DNA of 64,000 nt from Oscillospiraceae bacterium (GCA_015063605.1 SVTV01000015.1:1-64000); one strand, 5' to 3'. Shown: positions 24,839-35,242, counted from the first letter of the stretch. The notes: generated by a model from the letters alone, not told the origin. Numbers and translations: made by a program.

Positions 24839-27714
24839 CAGTCTTTAATCTCCTCCATGATAAATGCTTCAAGGACGTCTCCGATCTTGATATCGTTGAA
24901 TCGTTCGAGACCTATACCGCACTCATAACCCTGCATAACTTCCTTAACGTCATCCTTGAAGCGGCGTAAGCTTTGCATCTTATCTTCAAAGATAACGATA
25001 TTATCACGCAGAACACGGATCTGAGCATTTCTTGTAACCTTTCCGTCTGTGATATAGCTTCCTGCTATCATGCCGACATTGGGAACGTGGATGGTCTGAC
25101 GTACTTCTGCTCTGCCGAGAACAACTTCCTTGAACTTGGGAGCAAGCATACCCTTCATAGCAGCCTCTATTTCCTCAAGGCAATCGTATATTACTCTGTA
25201 GCTTCTGATATCAACCTTATCTCTTTCGGCAGTTTCTATAGCGCCCTTATCGGGACGTACGTTAAAGCCTACTATGATGGCATTTGAAGCAGATGCAAGC
25301 ATTACGTCGGATTCGTTAATGCCGCCGACACCCTTATGGATAACATTTACACGCACTTCTTCATTGGATATCTTTACAAGAGATGCGCTTACAGCTTCAA
25401 CAGATCCTTGCACATCGGCTTTTACTATGATATTGAGATCCTTTATACCATCCTGGATCTGTGCAAAGAGAGCATCGAGAGAAACCTTGGCGTTTGCCTT
25501 GAATTCATCTTCTTTCTGCTCCGCTCTTCTCTGATCTGCCAATTCTCTTGCCATTCTTTCGTCTTCAACAGCATTGACAACGTCACCTGCGGAAGGAACC
25601 TCGGAAAGACCGAGGATCTCAACGGGAACGGAAGGACCGGCTTCCTTGATAGCTCTGCCCTTATCGTCGTTCATCGCTCTTACTCTACCTACAGATGTAC
25701 CCGCAAGGATAACATCACCTGTTCTGAGCGTACCGTTCTGTACAAGCACGGTAGCAACGGGGCCTCTGCCTCTGTCGAGTTTAGCTTCGATAACAACACC
25801 CTTGGCAAGACGGTTGGGGTTAGCCTTGAGATCAGCCATTTCAGCAACGAGAAGTACATTTTCGAGAAGGTCGTTTATACCCATACCTGTAAGTGCGGAT
25901 ACGGGAACACAAATAACATCACCGCCCCATTCTTCGGGAACGAGATCGTATTTTGTCAACTCCTGCTTGATATTCTCTGCAGTTACGCCGTGTTTATCCA
26001 TCTTATTTATCGCAACTATGATATCAACGCCTGCAGCCTTGGCATGATTGATAGCTTCAATCGTCTGTGGCATTATTCCGTCATCAGCGGCAACGACAAG
26101 GATAGCAATATCGGTTACCTGAGCACCTCTTGCTCTCATTGATGTAAAAGCTGCGTGGCCCGGAGTGTCGAGGAATGTTATATCCTTTCCGTCGATATTT
26201 ACTCTGTAAGCACCGATATGCTGAGTAATACCGCCGGCTTCACTTCTTGTAACGTTAGTATGACGGATCGCATCGAGCAAGCTTGTCTTACCGTGGTCAA
26301 CATGACCCATAACAACAACAACGGGACTTCTGGGAAGAAGCTCGTCTTCTTCATCTGCGTGAGAATCGATAAGCTTTTCCTCTATAGATACAACTACTTC
26401 GCGTTCGGCTCTGACTCCGAATTCATCTGCAATGATTGCGGCTGTATCAAAATCAAGCGTGGAATTCAATGTAGCCATAAAGCCCGAAGACATAAGCTTT
26501 TTAACAACTTCGCCTGTAGTTATTCTCAGTTCTCTTGCAAGCTCGGAAACAATGAGCTCTTCGGGAAGATAGATAACATCGGGTCTTGAAGCTCTGACCT
26601 TCTCTGTCTTCTTGTTTTTGGAAGACTTCATGTGATTCATCTTGTTCTGACGAGCGCGCTTTCTTGCAGCATTGATCTCATCATGTCTGGGATCACTGCT
26701 GTAATCAAGAAGCTTTTCATCGTACTTGGAAAGGTCTATATCGGATACTCTCGTATCTATTATACGCAGATCCTTTGTAGCTGTTACGGTGATCGTTTTC
26801 TCGGTAGATGTATTGACAGGTGTAGCATTAATTTGCTTCTGCTGATTTTTACGTTCCTTTTCGGCATTCTTTTCGTTCTTCTTCTCGGCAAGCTTTTTCT
26901 GCTCAACCGGTCTTATGAATCTGTCGGGATTCTGGCTTGCTCTGATATTCTGCCTGTCACCTGTTTTCTTTGATGATTCATTATTGTTGGTCTGTTCAGA
27001 TGTTTTCTGCATATCAACGCTCTTCGCTCTGTCAATATTCTTTGAAGACTCCTGCTTCTTGTCTTCGGTAGGTTTTACTGCAACAACATTTTCAGATCTG
27101 CCCTTGCTGTCATCGGAGGGTTTTACAGCACTCGGACGATCATCCGCGTTATTGTTTTTTTCCTTTACAGGCTGTGCGGACGCACTCTTATGTTCATTGA
27201 CTCCGGATGAAGTCTTGTTATTATTGGATGCTTTCTCAACGGGATTCTTTTCCTTCTGAGTTCTTTGATCCTTTGCTTGATTCCTATCGCCGTTCACGGG
27301 TTTCTGAGTCTGCTTCTCGGCAGACTTATCTTCTGACTTTTCAATTCTTTTTTCAACAGATTTTTTCTGATCTTTCTTGTCTCCCTTATCAGCAGGCTGC
27401 TTTGCATCGTCATTTACCTTAGGCTCCTTCTTAACGGAATTTGATCCGTTCTGAGTTGCTTTTTTTGCGTTATCTGACTGAACAGCCTTTTCGACAGGCT
27501 TTAACAATAATTCCCCTTTAATGTAAGCATCAACATCAAGCGATTGATCATCTTTTGCCAAATCGACTATTACAATATCTGCTTCTTCATTAGTGAGACT
27601 AGAGGAAACTGTCTTTACAGCACCTGTTGTATTCTTAAGTATTTCAACTATGTCCTTGGATTTTAATTTAAGCTCCTTGGCAAGCTCACCAATTTTTACT
27701 ATTTCTTCTGACAT
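24838..27714 (-). CDS. infB: Translation initiation factor IF-2
   Basis: 958 residues. Order: an N-terminal IF2N unit ([20 protein letters not shown]), a long low-complexity Lys/Asn/Asp/Gln-rich linker (~75-310), a second IF2N unit ([19 protein letters not shown]), the GTPase with [10 protein letters not shown] near residue 470, DTPGHAAF and NKMDKH, and the C-terminal beta-barrels ending [14 protein letters not shown] and [14 protein letters not shown]. It positions fMet-tRNA on the 30S subunit. The polar linker is unusually long but typical of the factor in Clostridia. Located between ylxQ and rbfA. Confidence 0.97.
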   Translation of the reverse strand: MSEEIVKIGELAKELKLKSKDIVEILKNTTGAVKTVSSSLTNEEADIVIVDLAKDDQSLDVDAYIKGELLLKPVEKAVQSDNAKKATQNGSNSVKKEPKVNDDAKQPADKGDKKDQKKSVEKRIEKSEDKSAEKQTQKPVNGDRNQAKDQRTQKEKNPVEKASNNNKTSSGVNEHKSASAQPVKEKNNNADDRPSAVKPSDDSKGRSENVVAVKPTEDKKQESSKNIDRAKSVDMQKTSEQTNNNESSKKTGDRQNIRASQNPDRFIRPVEQKKLAEKKNEKNAEKERKNQQKQINATPVNTSTEKTITVTATKDLRIIDTRVSDIDLSKYDEKLLDYSSDPRHDEINAARKRARQNKMNHMKSSKNKKTEKVRASRPDVIYLPEELIVSELARELRITTGEVVKKLMSSGFMATLNSTLDFDTAAIIADEFGVRAEREVVVSIEEKLIDSHADEEDELLPRSPVVVVMGHVDHGKTSLLDAIRHTNVTRSEAGGITQHIGAYRVNIDGKDITFLDTPGHAAFTSMRARGAQVTDIAILVVAADDGIMPQTIEAINHAKAAGVDIIVAINKMDKHGVTAENIKQELTKYDLVPEEWGGDVICVPVSALTGMGINDLLENVLLVAEMADLKANPNRLAKGVVIEAKLDRGRGPVATVLVQNGTLRTGDVILAGTSVGRVRAMNDDKGRAIKEAGPSVPVEILGLSEVPSAGDVVNAVEDERMARELADQRRAEQKEDEFKANAKVSLDALFAQIQDGIKDLNIIVKADVQGSVEAVSASLVKISNEEVRVNVIHKGVGGINESDVMLASASNAIIVGFNVRPDKGAIETAERDKVDIRSYRVIYDCLEEIEAAMKGMLAPKFKEVVLGRAEVRQTIHVPNVGMIAGSYITDGKVTRNAQIRVLRDNIVIFEDKMQSLRRFKDDVKEVMQGYECGIGLERFNDIKIGDVLEAFIMEEIKD

Positions 27715-27756
27715 ATAATCCCCTCCGTATATTTGTATTCATACTATTGGACCGGT

Positions 27757-28134
27757 TCAAACAAGCTTTTCGAAAAGCTTATATAAACCCCCGTCCGTCA
27801 CTGCGACGGCACCGCATAATCGCAAGATCCCAACGGCACCCGATATCTCATCCATCGTTAAGGGAGAAGATATCAGCGGAGTCTTATAGAACTCGCATGA
27901 AGTACGTAATTTCTTCAATGTTTTTTCCGAAACATCCGCCGCGTGTATCACAGCAACAGCCTTATGCTTACGCAAGCTTTCAAGCACCATTGGAACTCCC
28001 GCCGCCAAAGCTCCTGCTTTTTTGGCAAGACCCAATGATGACTTGAATTTTTTAATTATGATATCTTCGGTCATTGTATTCGCCGAAGCTTCAATTTTCA
28101 TTTCCATATTATTTTCAGTATGCAATCCTATCAA
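27757..28134 (-). CDS. ylxQ: YlxQ-type L7Ae-family ribosomal protein
   Basis: Up to 125 residues. SSLGLAKKAGALAAGVPMVLESL and AVAVIHAADVSEKTLKKL are the L7Ae/L30e/S12e-like RNA-binding core, followed by VGILRLCGAVAVTDGGL. Such proteins bind kink-turn RNA. Start is uncertain: MTEDIIIKKFKSSLGL (about 28074) would match the family better, but no start here has a clear ribosome-binding site. Part of the nusA-rnpM-ylxQ-infB order. Confidence 0.85.
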   Translation of the reverse strand: MIGLHTENNMEMKIEASANTMTEDIIIKKFKSSLGLAKKAGALAAGVPMVLESLRKHKAVAVIHAADVSEKTLKKLRTSCEFYKTPLISSPLTMDEISGAVGILRLCGAVAVTDGGLYKLFEKLV

Positions 28135-28177
28135 TGGTCCTTAGTTAAAGCTGTTCTGTTGTTCTGATATAATACCG

Positions 28178-28459
28178 TTATTCTTCCGAGGAAAGCTTTA
28201 TTCTTTTAACAGCCTCCGTAAGAACGGCATAAACATCATCGGGTATCTCGCACATAAGAGACTTATCCATACGCTTAGATTTTATTGCCTTCGTAAGACA
28301 AGTTTCATTGGGGCAGACATATACTCCTCTACCGGACTTTTTTCCGGTCTCGTCAAGGATTATTCCGCCATCAGGAGTACGTACTACACGAATCAGCTCT
28401 TTTTTTGGTTTTGATTCATTGCAACCGACGCATCTGCGTTCGGGAATCTTTTTCTGCAT
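28178..28459 (-). CDS. rnpM: RnpM (YlxR), RNase P modulator
   Basis: 93 residues. PERRCVGCNESKPKKELIRVV and GRGVYVCPNETCLTKAIKS are the YlxR signature, with cysteine pairs (C-x-x-C and C-x4-C). The family binds RNA and has been described as modulating RNase P. It begins two bases after nusA ends, so it is coupled to it. Confidence 0.92.
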   Translation of the reverse strand: MQKKIPERRCVGCNESKPKKELIRVVRTPDGGIILDETGKKSGRGVYVCPNETCLTKAIKSKRMDKSLMCEIPDDVYAVLTEAVKRIKLSSEE

Positions 28460-28461
28460 TT

Positions 28462-29700
28462 TTATTCTTCCTCTGACTCAGCCTCGGGAAGCCCTTCTTC
28501 ATTCTCTTCGGAAACATTGTTTTCTTCGGGAGCCTCTTCGATATCAGACTCACCCTCGGATGCAGCTTCTTCGGTTATTGCTTCGCTTTCGAGAATCTCT
28601 TCGATTGCCGATACATCTTCTTCATTTATATCATCATCGCTTATCTCGGGTTCAACATATGTTTCGGTCTCAACAAAACCCTCGGGCTTGATATCGATCT
28701 TCATACCTGTAAGTCTTGCGGCAAGACGGGCATTCTGACCTTCCTTACCAATAGCAAGAGAAAGGTTTTCGGGACTAACGATAACTCTGAAGGATCTTTC
28801 ACCTATCTTATAAACGGAAAGGCATGTCGCAGGTGCAAGGGCTGCCTCCACGTATTCCTCGGGTTTTTCGCTGTACTTGATTATATCGATCTTTTCGCCG
28901 TGAAGTTCCTTGGATATCTTGGATTTTCTCATGCTCTTGATACCGATGCATGCACCAATTGGATCGATATTAGGGTCTCTTGTATAAACAGCCATCTTAG
29001 TTCTGCTTCCGGGCTCACGGGCTATTGACTGGATTATAACCGTTCCATCAGCTATTTCGGGAACCTCAAGCTCGAACATTCTCTTTATAAGTCCGGAGTG
29101 GAGCCTTGTCATAATAACTATGGGACCCTTGCTCTCCTTCTTTATCTCGCTTATATATACCTTTACATTGTCACCGACCTTAAATCTGTCGTTGCGGAGC
29201 TGCTCCGCTTTAACGAGAGTTGCCTGATTCTTGCCGATCTCGAGAATAGCATTACCTGTTATGGGATCGATTATCTGAACAATACCTGTAACTATATCAC
29301 CCTTCTTGCTCTCGTATTCCTTTATCATAAGCTCACGCTCGCTCTCTCTTATAGCCTGGATAATAACCATCTTGGCTGTCTGAGCGGGTATTCTTCCGAA
29401 ATCCTTGGGCTTGATCTCAATCTCTACCACATCACCCAACTGAGCTCTCTTGGAATACTTCTTCGCTTCTTCAAGGATTATCTCGTTTTTCTCATCCGTA
29501 ACTTCCTCAACTACCGTTTTCTGGCAGAACATTTTAGCAGTTCTCTTTACGGGGTCAAGAGCTATTCTTACATTGGATCTTTCCGTATCCTTTTTGTAAG
29601 CGGTCATCAAAGCGACCTCGATCTTTTCCAGCATATACTCCTTGGGTATACCTTTTTCCTTCTCTAACGCATCAAGCGCATCAAAGCAATCATTGTTCAT
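28462..29700 (-). CDS. nusA: Transcription termination/antitermination factor NusA
   Basis: 412 residues: N-terminal RNA-polymerase-binding domain, S1 domain (~135-200; GDIVTGIVQIID, KVGDNVKVYI), KH1 and KH2 (GACIGIKSMRKSKISKEL, SLAIGKEGQNARLAARLTG) and a highly acidic tail from about 345. The tail replaces the repeats seen in Proteobacteria. It controls pausing and intrinsic termination. Lies between rimP and rnpM. A terminator-like hairpin in the operon leader may respond to NusA itself. Confidence 0.96.
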   Translation of the reverse strand: MNNDCFDALDALEKEKGIPKEYMLEKIEVALMTAYKKDTERSNVRIALDPVKRTAKMFCQKTVVEEVTDEKNEIILEEAKKYSKRAQLGDVVEIEIKPKDFGRIPAQTAKMVIIQAIRESERELMIKEYESKKGDIVTGIVQIIDPITGNAILEIGKNQATLVKAEQLRNDRFKVGDNVKVYISEIKKESKGPIVIMTRLHSGLIKRMFELEVPEIADGTVIIQSIAREPGSRTKMAVYTRDPNIDPIGACIGIKSMRKSKISKELHGEKIDIIKYSEKPEEYVEAALAPATCLSVYKIGERSFRVIVSPENLSLAIGKEGQNARLAARLTGMKIDIKPEGFVETETYVEPEISDDDINEEDVSAIEEILESEAITEEAASEGESDIEEAPEENNVSEENEEGLPEAESEEE

Positions 29701-29786
29701 GGCAAAGCTTTTCCTTTCAATAATACATAGCTTTTATAAGCTTCAAATTTTATATCGGATATTTTTTACTGTTTAATACTCACCGT

Positions 29787-30350
29787 TCATTCATCTTCGT
29801 CGTCAGTGGATGTTTCCTTCACATCCCCGATAACGAAATCCTCGGCATCGTCCGCTCTGATGTAAGAGCACTTTTTCATTTCAATACTGATCTTCGATCC
29901 GTCCGTAATAACGGAGATCGCGGATTCGTTATATCCGTCAAGAACACCGCAAAAAGCTTTCGTTCCGACAAGAGCAGCAGCTCCTTCGCATTCCTCGGCG
30001 GTAAGAGCCTTGAAAAGACCGACCTTGATATTTTTTCCCATATATACTTCAAAGTGCTCGGCGCGTTTCAGATCACGCTCCGATCCTGCGGATGAAACCT
30101 CAAGATAATAGCTGTCGGGAATAGGATCCGCTTCATCGAGGATCGGATCTATAAGTCTCGTAACCTTTTCGCAATCGCTGATAGTAACAAGGGGCTTTTT
30201 ATCTATAGTTATAACGAGGTTGTAATCAGTTCCCTCTTTTACATAATCCACATCCCAAAGCTCATATCCGGCATCAATTATCGGCTTTTCGATAAGCGCC
30301 TTTACCACGCCGGCTATACCGCTTCTTTTGACGGATGATTTACCTGCCAT
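29787..30350 (-). CDS. rimP: Ribosome maturation factor RimP
   Basis: 187 residues. IEKPIIDAGYELWDVDYVKEG is the opening of the alpha/beta domain, LVITIDKKPLVTISDCEKVT and YYLEVSSAGSERDLKRAEHF the core; a SH3-like C-terminal domain and an acidic tail follow. It supports 30S assembly. First gene of the nusA operon. Confidence 0.94.
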   Translation of the reverse strand: MAGKSSVKRSGIAGVVKALIEKPIIDAGYELWDVDYVKEGTDYNLVITIDKKPLVTISDCEKVTRLIDPILDEADPIPDSYYLEVSSAGSERDLKRAEHFEVYMGKNIKVGLFKALTAEECEGAAALVGTKAFCGVLDGYNESAISVITDGSKISIEMKKCSYIRADDAEDFVIGDVKETSTDDEDE

Positions 30351-30405
30351 ATCGTATGACCATACCTTTCCGCATAAAAATGCAGTTTATTTCTCATAAA
30401 ATTTC

Positions 30406-30438
30406 AAAAAGAAGAGTGGCGTTCACTCTTCTTTTAAA
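30406..30438 (-). promoter_or_regulatory. Terminator-like hairpin in the rimP-nusA leader (possible attenuator)
   Basis: GAAGAGTG (30411-30418) pairs with CACTCTTC (30424-30431) around five bases, with T5 on the minus strand. It lies between the predicted promoter and the rimP start, so it must be read through. In Bacillus subtilis the nusA leader holds a NusA-dependent terminator used for autoregulation; the same is plausible here. Confidence 0.6.
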
Positions 30439-30462
30439 ACATCAACATATTCTACTATACAT

Positions 30463-30491
30463 ATTATAACACCGATCTCTTCAAAAAGCAA
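30463..30491 (-). promoter_or_regulatory. Promoter of the rimP-nusA-infB operon
   Basis: Minus-strand TATAAT (30463-30468) with TTGCTT (30486-30491) 17 bases upstream. A transcript would reach the attenuator hairpin after ~20 bases. Confidence 0.65.
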
Positions 30492-30701
30492 CTGTTTTTT
30501 TGATTTTTTTGATATAATTTGTTATTTTTTTCGCAAAATTCTTTAAAAACGATTCCGCCGGGTAAAAAAATACCGATCATTCGCAAAAAAAACGGGCTTT
30601 TTCATATCACTTCTATGACATTTTAAATTCTGTTGCATAGAATATTCTCAGAAGTACAAGCCTTAAATCAATATTCAAAGACAGAAAGGATAGAAACGAA
30701 C
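30492..30701. other. Region upstream of the SpoIID-domain gene
   Basis: AT-rich, no gene. A CATAGAAT box near 30640 resembles a sporulation sigma-E -10 element, in keeping with the SpoIID domain downstream, but the -35 partner is not convincing. GAAAGGA before ATG 30702 is the ribosome-binding site. Confidence 0.3.
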
Positions 30702-32807
30702 ATGGCTCAAGGTTATCTTAAAATAGAATTAAAAACGGCTCAGAATGCACTTCCCGTAGGACAGACGGAATTGACGGTCCTCGATTCGGACGGTAATATC
30801 GTCTTCGATGAATTTATTGATGAAAACTACAGCGGATCGAGTTCATTAATATCGCTTGAAGCACCGGAAAAGGAATTATCTTTATCTCCCGATTATACGG
30901 GAGTACCGTATTCGGTATACAATCTCATAATTGCAAACGAGCTTTATTTTGATGTAAATATTATGGGAATACAAATATTTGCAGACGAAACCGCCATTCA
31001 ACCTGTAGTGCTTGCTCCCATTCCTGCAGGCAGTACATTTACATCATTGGAATTTTCTATTCCTCCACATCAGCTTTTAAGCTCCCGAGATATTCCAGGA
31101 GGTGTATATACAAGGCCTCCTCAGAAAAGCGGTACTGCTCCAAATATACTCGGAGAGGTGTTTATTCCTTCCACGATAACAGTACATCTCGGCAGACCGG
31201 ACCGTGATGCGGATAATGTAACGGTATCATTCAAGGATTACATAAAGAACGTTGCAAGCAGCGAAATATATCCCACTTGGCCCGAAAATTCTTTAAGAGC
31301 CAATATTCTTGCACAGATCTCTCTTGTATTAAACAGAGTCTATACCGAATGGTACAGAGGAAGAGGTTATCCTTTTGACATTACCAATTCCACGGCATTC
31401 GATCAATACTTTGTATTCGGCAGAAACATTTTCGAATCGGTAAGCAAGATAACAGATGAGATCTTCAATGTATATCTCAGAAAACCCGGAAGACTTGAGC
31501 CATATTACGCAGAATACTGCAACGGCACTACCGTATCTTGTCCCGGTATGTCCCAATGGGGCACGGTTTCACTTGCACAGCAGGGCTTTTCTCCTCTTTC
31601 AATACTTGAATACTATTACGGAGAATTGGATCTTATCACTACAAATGATATAAGAGGTGTAACAGGCTCTTATCCCGGATATCCCATAGCGAGAGGCTCT
31701 TCGGGCGAAAACGTCAGAACTATTCAGAATCAATTAAACAGAATCGCGATAAATTATCCGAGCATTCCTTATGTATTTCCCGACGGAGTATTCGGCAGCG
31801 GAACTGAGCAGGCAGTAAGAAGGTTCCAGGAAATTTTCGATCTTGATCCCGACGGAATAGTCGGTAAATCCACATGGTATCAGATTTCTTACATATTTGT
31901 TGCGGTCACAAAGCTTGCGGAGCTTACAAGCGAAGGACAGAGACCCTTATACAATGATTTTGAATATCCCGGCAGAGTTCTGAAGAGAGGTACAGTCGGC
32001 ACGGATGTTCAGGAACTTCAATTTTATCTGACAAATCTTGCACTGTTTTATCCGACAATACCCGAGGTATCCATAGACGGAAGATTCGGTCAAGGCACGG
32101 AAAACGCCGTAAGAGGCTTTCAGAAAACATTTGATCTCAATCCCGACGGCGAGGTCGGTGAGATAACATGGGAAGCTGTAACAACTGCATACAAGGCCAT
32201 ATTGGACAACGTGGATGTGCCCAAAGAAACACCGGCTTTAAGGGAATACCCCGGAAATCTCATACGCAGAGGCTCACAAGGAAGCGATGTCTTGTATATT
32301 CAGAATCTTCTTAATGAGGTAGGAGAGGTATTCGGGGCTATACCTGCATTGACAGAGGATGGAATATTCGGCGGCGGCACCTTCAATGCGGTAACTGCTT
32401 TTCAGAGAATTTTCGGACTTACTGCCGATGGTATCGTAGGTAGGGATACATGGAATAAATTGAATTATATTTATTCTGTTGTGGCAAGCGGCTGTATATA
32501 CAATAACAACGCTTCCGTAAATCTCATGCCTTATCCGGGTTACATTATATCTCAAGGAGCTCAAGGAGCAAATGTATCATATATACAAAGAACTCTTAAC
32601 GGAATAAGAAATGTCATCGCTCCGATACCGTTCCTTAGTGTTGACGGTATATTCGGAAGCGGTACAGCAAATGCCGTGAGGGCCTTCCAATCTGTATTCG
32701 GTCTCTCGGCTGACGGTGCAGTAGGCAGAGATACGTGGTCACAGCTCAACTATATGTATTCCGCAGTTGCATCGGGATGTCTGTCACAATATAACAACGT
32801 TATTTAA
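30702..32807 (+). CDS. SpoIID-domain protein with four peptidoglycan-binding repeats
   Basis: About 701 residues. The N-terminal ~180 residues form a beta-rich domain with no signal peptide. A SpoIID-like domain follows (VSFKDYIKNVASSEIYPTW, with the conserved Glu of SSE, to CPGMSQWGTVSLAQQGFSPL). Four PG_binding_1 repeats then start at YPIARGSSGENV, RVLKRGTVGTDV, NLIRRGSQGSDV and YIISQGAQGANV, each ending with an FDLxPDG/VGxxTW-type turn. Family proteins bind or cleave spore or cell-wall peptidoglycan; SpoIID itself is a lytic transglycosylase. Absence of a signal suggests it acts on cortex inside the mother cell or is exported otherwise. Single gene, ended by a strong terminator. Confidence 0.82.
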   Translation: MAQGYLKIELKTAQNALPVGQTELTVLDSDGNIVFDEFIDENYSGSSSLISLEAPEKELSLSPDYTGVPYSVYNLIIANELYFDVNIMGIQIFADETAIQPVVLAPIPAGSTFTSLEFSIPPHQLLSSRDIPGGVYTRPPQKSGTAPNILGEVFIPSTITVHLGRPDRDADNVTVSFKDYIKNVASSEIYPTWPENSLRANILAQISLVLNRVYTEWYRGRGYPFDITNSTAFDQYFVFGRNIFESVSKITDEIFNVYLRKPGRLEPYYAEYCNGTTVSCPGMSQWGTVSLAQQGFSPLSILEYYYGELDLITTNDIRGVTGSYPGYPIARGSSGENVRTIQNQLNRIAINYPSIPYVFPDGVFGSGTEQAVRRFQEIFDLDPDGIVGKSTWYQISYIFVAVTKLAELTSEGQRPLYNDFEYPGRVLKRGTVGTDVQELQFYLTNLALFYPTIPEVSIDGRFGQGTENAVRGFQKTFDLNPDGEVGEITWEAVTTAYKAILDNVDVPKETPALREYPGNLIRRGSQGSDVLYIQNLLNEVGEVFGAIPALTEDGIFGGGTFNAVTAFQRIFGLTADGIVGRDTWNKLNYIYSVVASGCIYNNNASVNLMPYPGYIISQGAQGANVSYIQRTLNGIRNVIAPIPFLSVDGIFGSGTANAVRAFQSVFGLSADGAVGRDTWSQLNYMYSAVASGCLSQYNNVI

Positions 32808-32892
32808 TACATATAGAGGCATTATATGGCTTGTTTACAAAATGATGTGATGCTTTATATAGTTTGATGCGAAAATAAATTATTACAGTATT

Positions 32893-32932
32893 AAAGCGCA
32901 AGGTACATGAAAATGCAGCCTTGCGCTTTGTG
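32893..32932. terminator. Bidirectional terminator
   Basis: AAAGCGCAAGG (32893-32903) pairs perfectly with CCTTGCGCTTT (32919-32929) between two convergent genes; T-rich on both sides. Confidence 0.8.
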
Positions 32933-32955
32933 TGTTAAAGCAAATCTTTATTCCG

Positions 32956-34020
32956 TTATGACTTTTTCTTTTTGATTACGGCAACTACGCCGAGAATAAG
33001 CATTATTCCAACCGCTGACGGAATGAGTATCCAAGTAAGATTTGAAGATTTATCTGATTCCGGCAAATCAACCGTTGTATCGGGAGAAATAACAGAGTTG
33101 TTTTCCGAGGAAGAAGTTACGGAAACTTCCGGGTTGTTCTTTTTGAACTCCAATTTAGCATCCAATTCTGCAATCATCCTATCCAATTCTTCATCGCTTA
33201 CAGAACCGCCGATTATTGGTGGTTCACCGTGAAGCTCAAAGAATTTTCTTGCATATTCGCTCATTCTTTCGGATTCTTTCAAAGCAGTTTCTTTTAAATC
33301 ATCCCATGAAGAAAAATCTTCAATTTCTCCGGTATCGCCATGGTATCTTCTTATGAACACTTCATCTTTGTCTGTAAAGAAAAACAGATAATCGTGATCG
33401 AAAAATACATCATAAGCATTGCTGATGGGAATTACATTTACAATGCTTCTTTCCTCGCCTGCTATAATGATTTTCCCGTCTTGAGCTTCAAACAAGTCAA
33501 CAAACATTTTCTGCTTTAACGATATAGAAGGATTTTGCCATGGGTCTAATACGAATGTCTTTCCGCGCAAGTCATCGTTTAAATATGGTTCATCCGGAAA
33601 AATGGTAATTCTTGCCACCTTGACACTTTCCGAATCACATTTTGTTGTGTCTTTATCTATCATTAAAAGTTCATAACCTACTGACTTAAAGCGCTCATCA
33701 AGCAGCTCCTCTAAAGTTAAATCTCTATTATCTTCAATCATGAGATGTAACTGTACTTCAAAAATAGATATCAATGTTTTTTCGTCCCAAATTATATCCT
33801 CCCATTTGTATAGTTTCGGAACGGTGGTTGGCGAATATGATTTTTCATTCGTCAAAATCGGCATAATTCTATCGTACTCAAAAATACTGTGAAAAAAAGC
33901 GTGACCTTCTTCTGTAAGCTCATATACACCGTCATTGGGTTTTGTATCGGCATTTACACAAACGATAAATAAATTAAATAACATAGTTACTGCAATAAGC
34001 GACAATAATACTTTCTTCAT
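32956..34020 (-). CDS. Uncharacterised exported protein with C-terminal membrane segment
   Basis: 354 residues, no family recognised. A signal peptide (MKKVLLSLIAVTMLFNLFIV) is followed by an acidic extracellular region with several short conserved-looking stretches (YKWEDIIWDEKTLISIFEVQ, FFDHDYLFFFTDKDEVFIRR), a Ser/Asn-rich linker (~300-325), one membrane helix (WILIPSAVGIMLILGVVAV) and a basic KKKKS end. This is the topology of a surface-displayed protein. The region is AT-richer than the nusA block. It lies beside a lipoprotein gene on the same strand. Confidence 0.65.
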   Translation of the reverse strand: MKKVLLSLIAVTMLFNLFIVCVNADTKPNDGVYELTEEGHAFFHSIFEYDRIMPILTNEKSYSPTTVPKLYKWEDIIWDEKTLISIFEVQLHLMIEDNRDLTLEELLDERFKSVGYELLMIDKDTTKCDSESVKVARITIFPDEPYLNDDLRGKTFVLDPWQNPSISLKQKMFVDLFEAQDGKIIIAGEERSIVNVIPISNAYDVFFDHDYLFFFTDKDEVFIRRYHGDTGEIEDFSSWDDLKETALKESERMSEYARKFFELHGEPPIIGGSVSDEELDRMIAELDAKLEFKKNNPEVSVTSSSENNSVISPDTTVDLPESDKSSNLTWILIPSAVGIMLILGVVAVIKKKKS

Positions 34021-34165
34021 GAAATCAACCTCCCTTAGTAAGAATGTGTATAATCCAAAACATGGTTATATAGTTCATCGTCTGTTCTCATTACAACGGA
34101 AGATACCCACTTCAAATCTATTTCTTTGATTTACGGTTCCGGTTGTACCCAACACAACGAGTCGG

Positions 34166-34957
34166 TTATCTGCGTTTTTCCACTTCCGCATTGTATATTT
34201 CCTCAAAGCTTTTGCTTTCGTCGTACTTTATTTCTTCTTTTGAACTGTCATTCTTGTATTTGTCACTGATGTACTTTGTCAAAGAGTCAATATAACGATC
34301 CGGTTCGGATACGAATGTATATTCTTCTCTTTTCAAATGCGCATTCTTTTCCAAATGGAAAATTTCATACTTGAAATCTCCGTATATAAGATATAATCTA
34401 TGTTCAATATCGTATTCGGAGCGATCTTTTTTCTCGCTTGTATCCGTGAAGATGTATTTTCTGAAATACGGTACGGAATTTGAAATACCTTCAATGTGAA
34501 TCTCTCCATGTTTTTTTAGCGTGTCAAGGTCTAATTTTTCTACCTTATTTGAATCAATAAGTGTGCTTGTTCCCGCAGGATAATTTGTTTTTTCTATATG
34601 AGTCTGCGTGTATACGAAAGAATCAATTTTTGCGGATTCTTCAGTCAGTTCTCGGAAGCTGAGTGTATAGCCATACCTATTGTATTCCGGAAAAATTTGA
34701 ACTTTACAATTATCCGGATTTTCATTGGGAAATATTGCTTCAAATGGAATAAAAGTATCTCCGAATATCTCTTTTGGTTTAGCGGTAAAATTCTCGTTAT
34801 AGAAAGAGCTTAATGTAAGATCATTTTCGATAGCGTTACTGAATTCATCATACGTTACCCAAAAATCATAATTGTATTTAGGGGAACTCTCTGTAACAGA
34901 ACAACCGCAAAGAGATAGTACGATTATTATTGTGATGAAGATTATAACTTTTTTCAT
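34166..34957 (-). CDS. Uncharacterised lipoprotein
   Basis: 263 residues. The N terminus KKVIIFITIIIVLSLCGCSV carries a lipobox (LCGC), so the mature protein is lipid-anchored on the outer face of the membrane. The rest is polar, rich in Glu, Tyr and Lys, with a charged C-terminal helix (KYNDSSKEEIKYDESKSFEE). No domain recognised. Upstream runs the repeat-rich segment 35010-35341. Confidence 0.65.
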   Translation of the reverse strand: MKKVIIFITIIIVLSLCGCSVTESSPKYNYDFWVTYDEFSNAIENDLTLSSFYNENFTAKPKEIFGDTFIPFEAIFPNENPDNCKVQIFPEYNRYGYTLSFRELTEESAKIDSFVYTQTHIEKTNYPAGTSTLIDSNKVEKLDLDTLKKHGEIHIEGISNSVPYFRKYIFTDTSEKKDRSEYDIEHRLYLIYGDFKYEIFHLEKNAHLKREEYTFVSEPDRYIDSLTKYISDKYKNDSSKEEIKYDESKSFEEIYNAEVEKRR

Positions 34958-35009
34958 GATTTTTCTCCTTTCTATTCTCCATATTTTTATTAAAGATAAA
35001 AAAGCAGCA

Positions 35010-35242
35010 AAGACAGCGCGCCAACTGCGCAGCAGTCTCGACTGTATTCAGCGCTGTCATGAAATATCCCTCACGGGATATTTCGATAAGGAAAGAAAAA
35101 AAGACAACAGCGCACCGGCTGTGTGCAAATTCGACTACATACAGCGGTGTAACAACAAAGCAGCAAGAAGACAGCGCACCGGCTGTGTGCAAATTCGACT
35201 GCATTTTGCGCTGTCGCGAAATATTCCTTGCGGAATATTTCA
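35010..35242. repeat. Tandem degenerate hairpin repeats (GACAGCGC ... GCGCTGTC family)
   Basis: Three imperfect copies of a unit start near 35011, 35103 and 35170. Copies one and three are closed by GACAGCGC at the left and GCGCTGTC at the right; copies two and three share CAGCGCACCGGCTGTGTGC and AAATTCGACT. Two palindromes, GAAATATCCC/GGGATATTTC (35061-35084) and GAAATATTCC/GGAATATTTC (35218-35241), follow copies one and three. This looks like a dispersed palindromic (REP-like) element; it creates long spurious reading frames on the minus strand. Confidence 0.75.

Noticed and set aside
25336-26142. 268-codon plus-strand frame opposite infB
   Set aside because: Antisense of conserved IF-2 GTPase region; no independent start signal.
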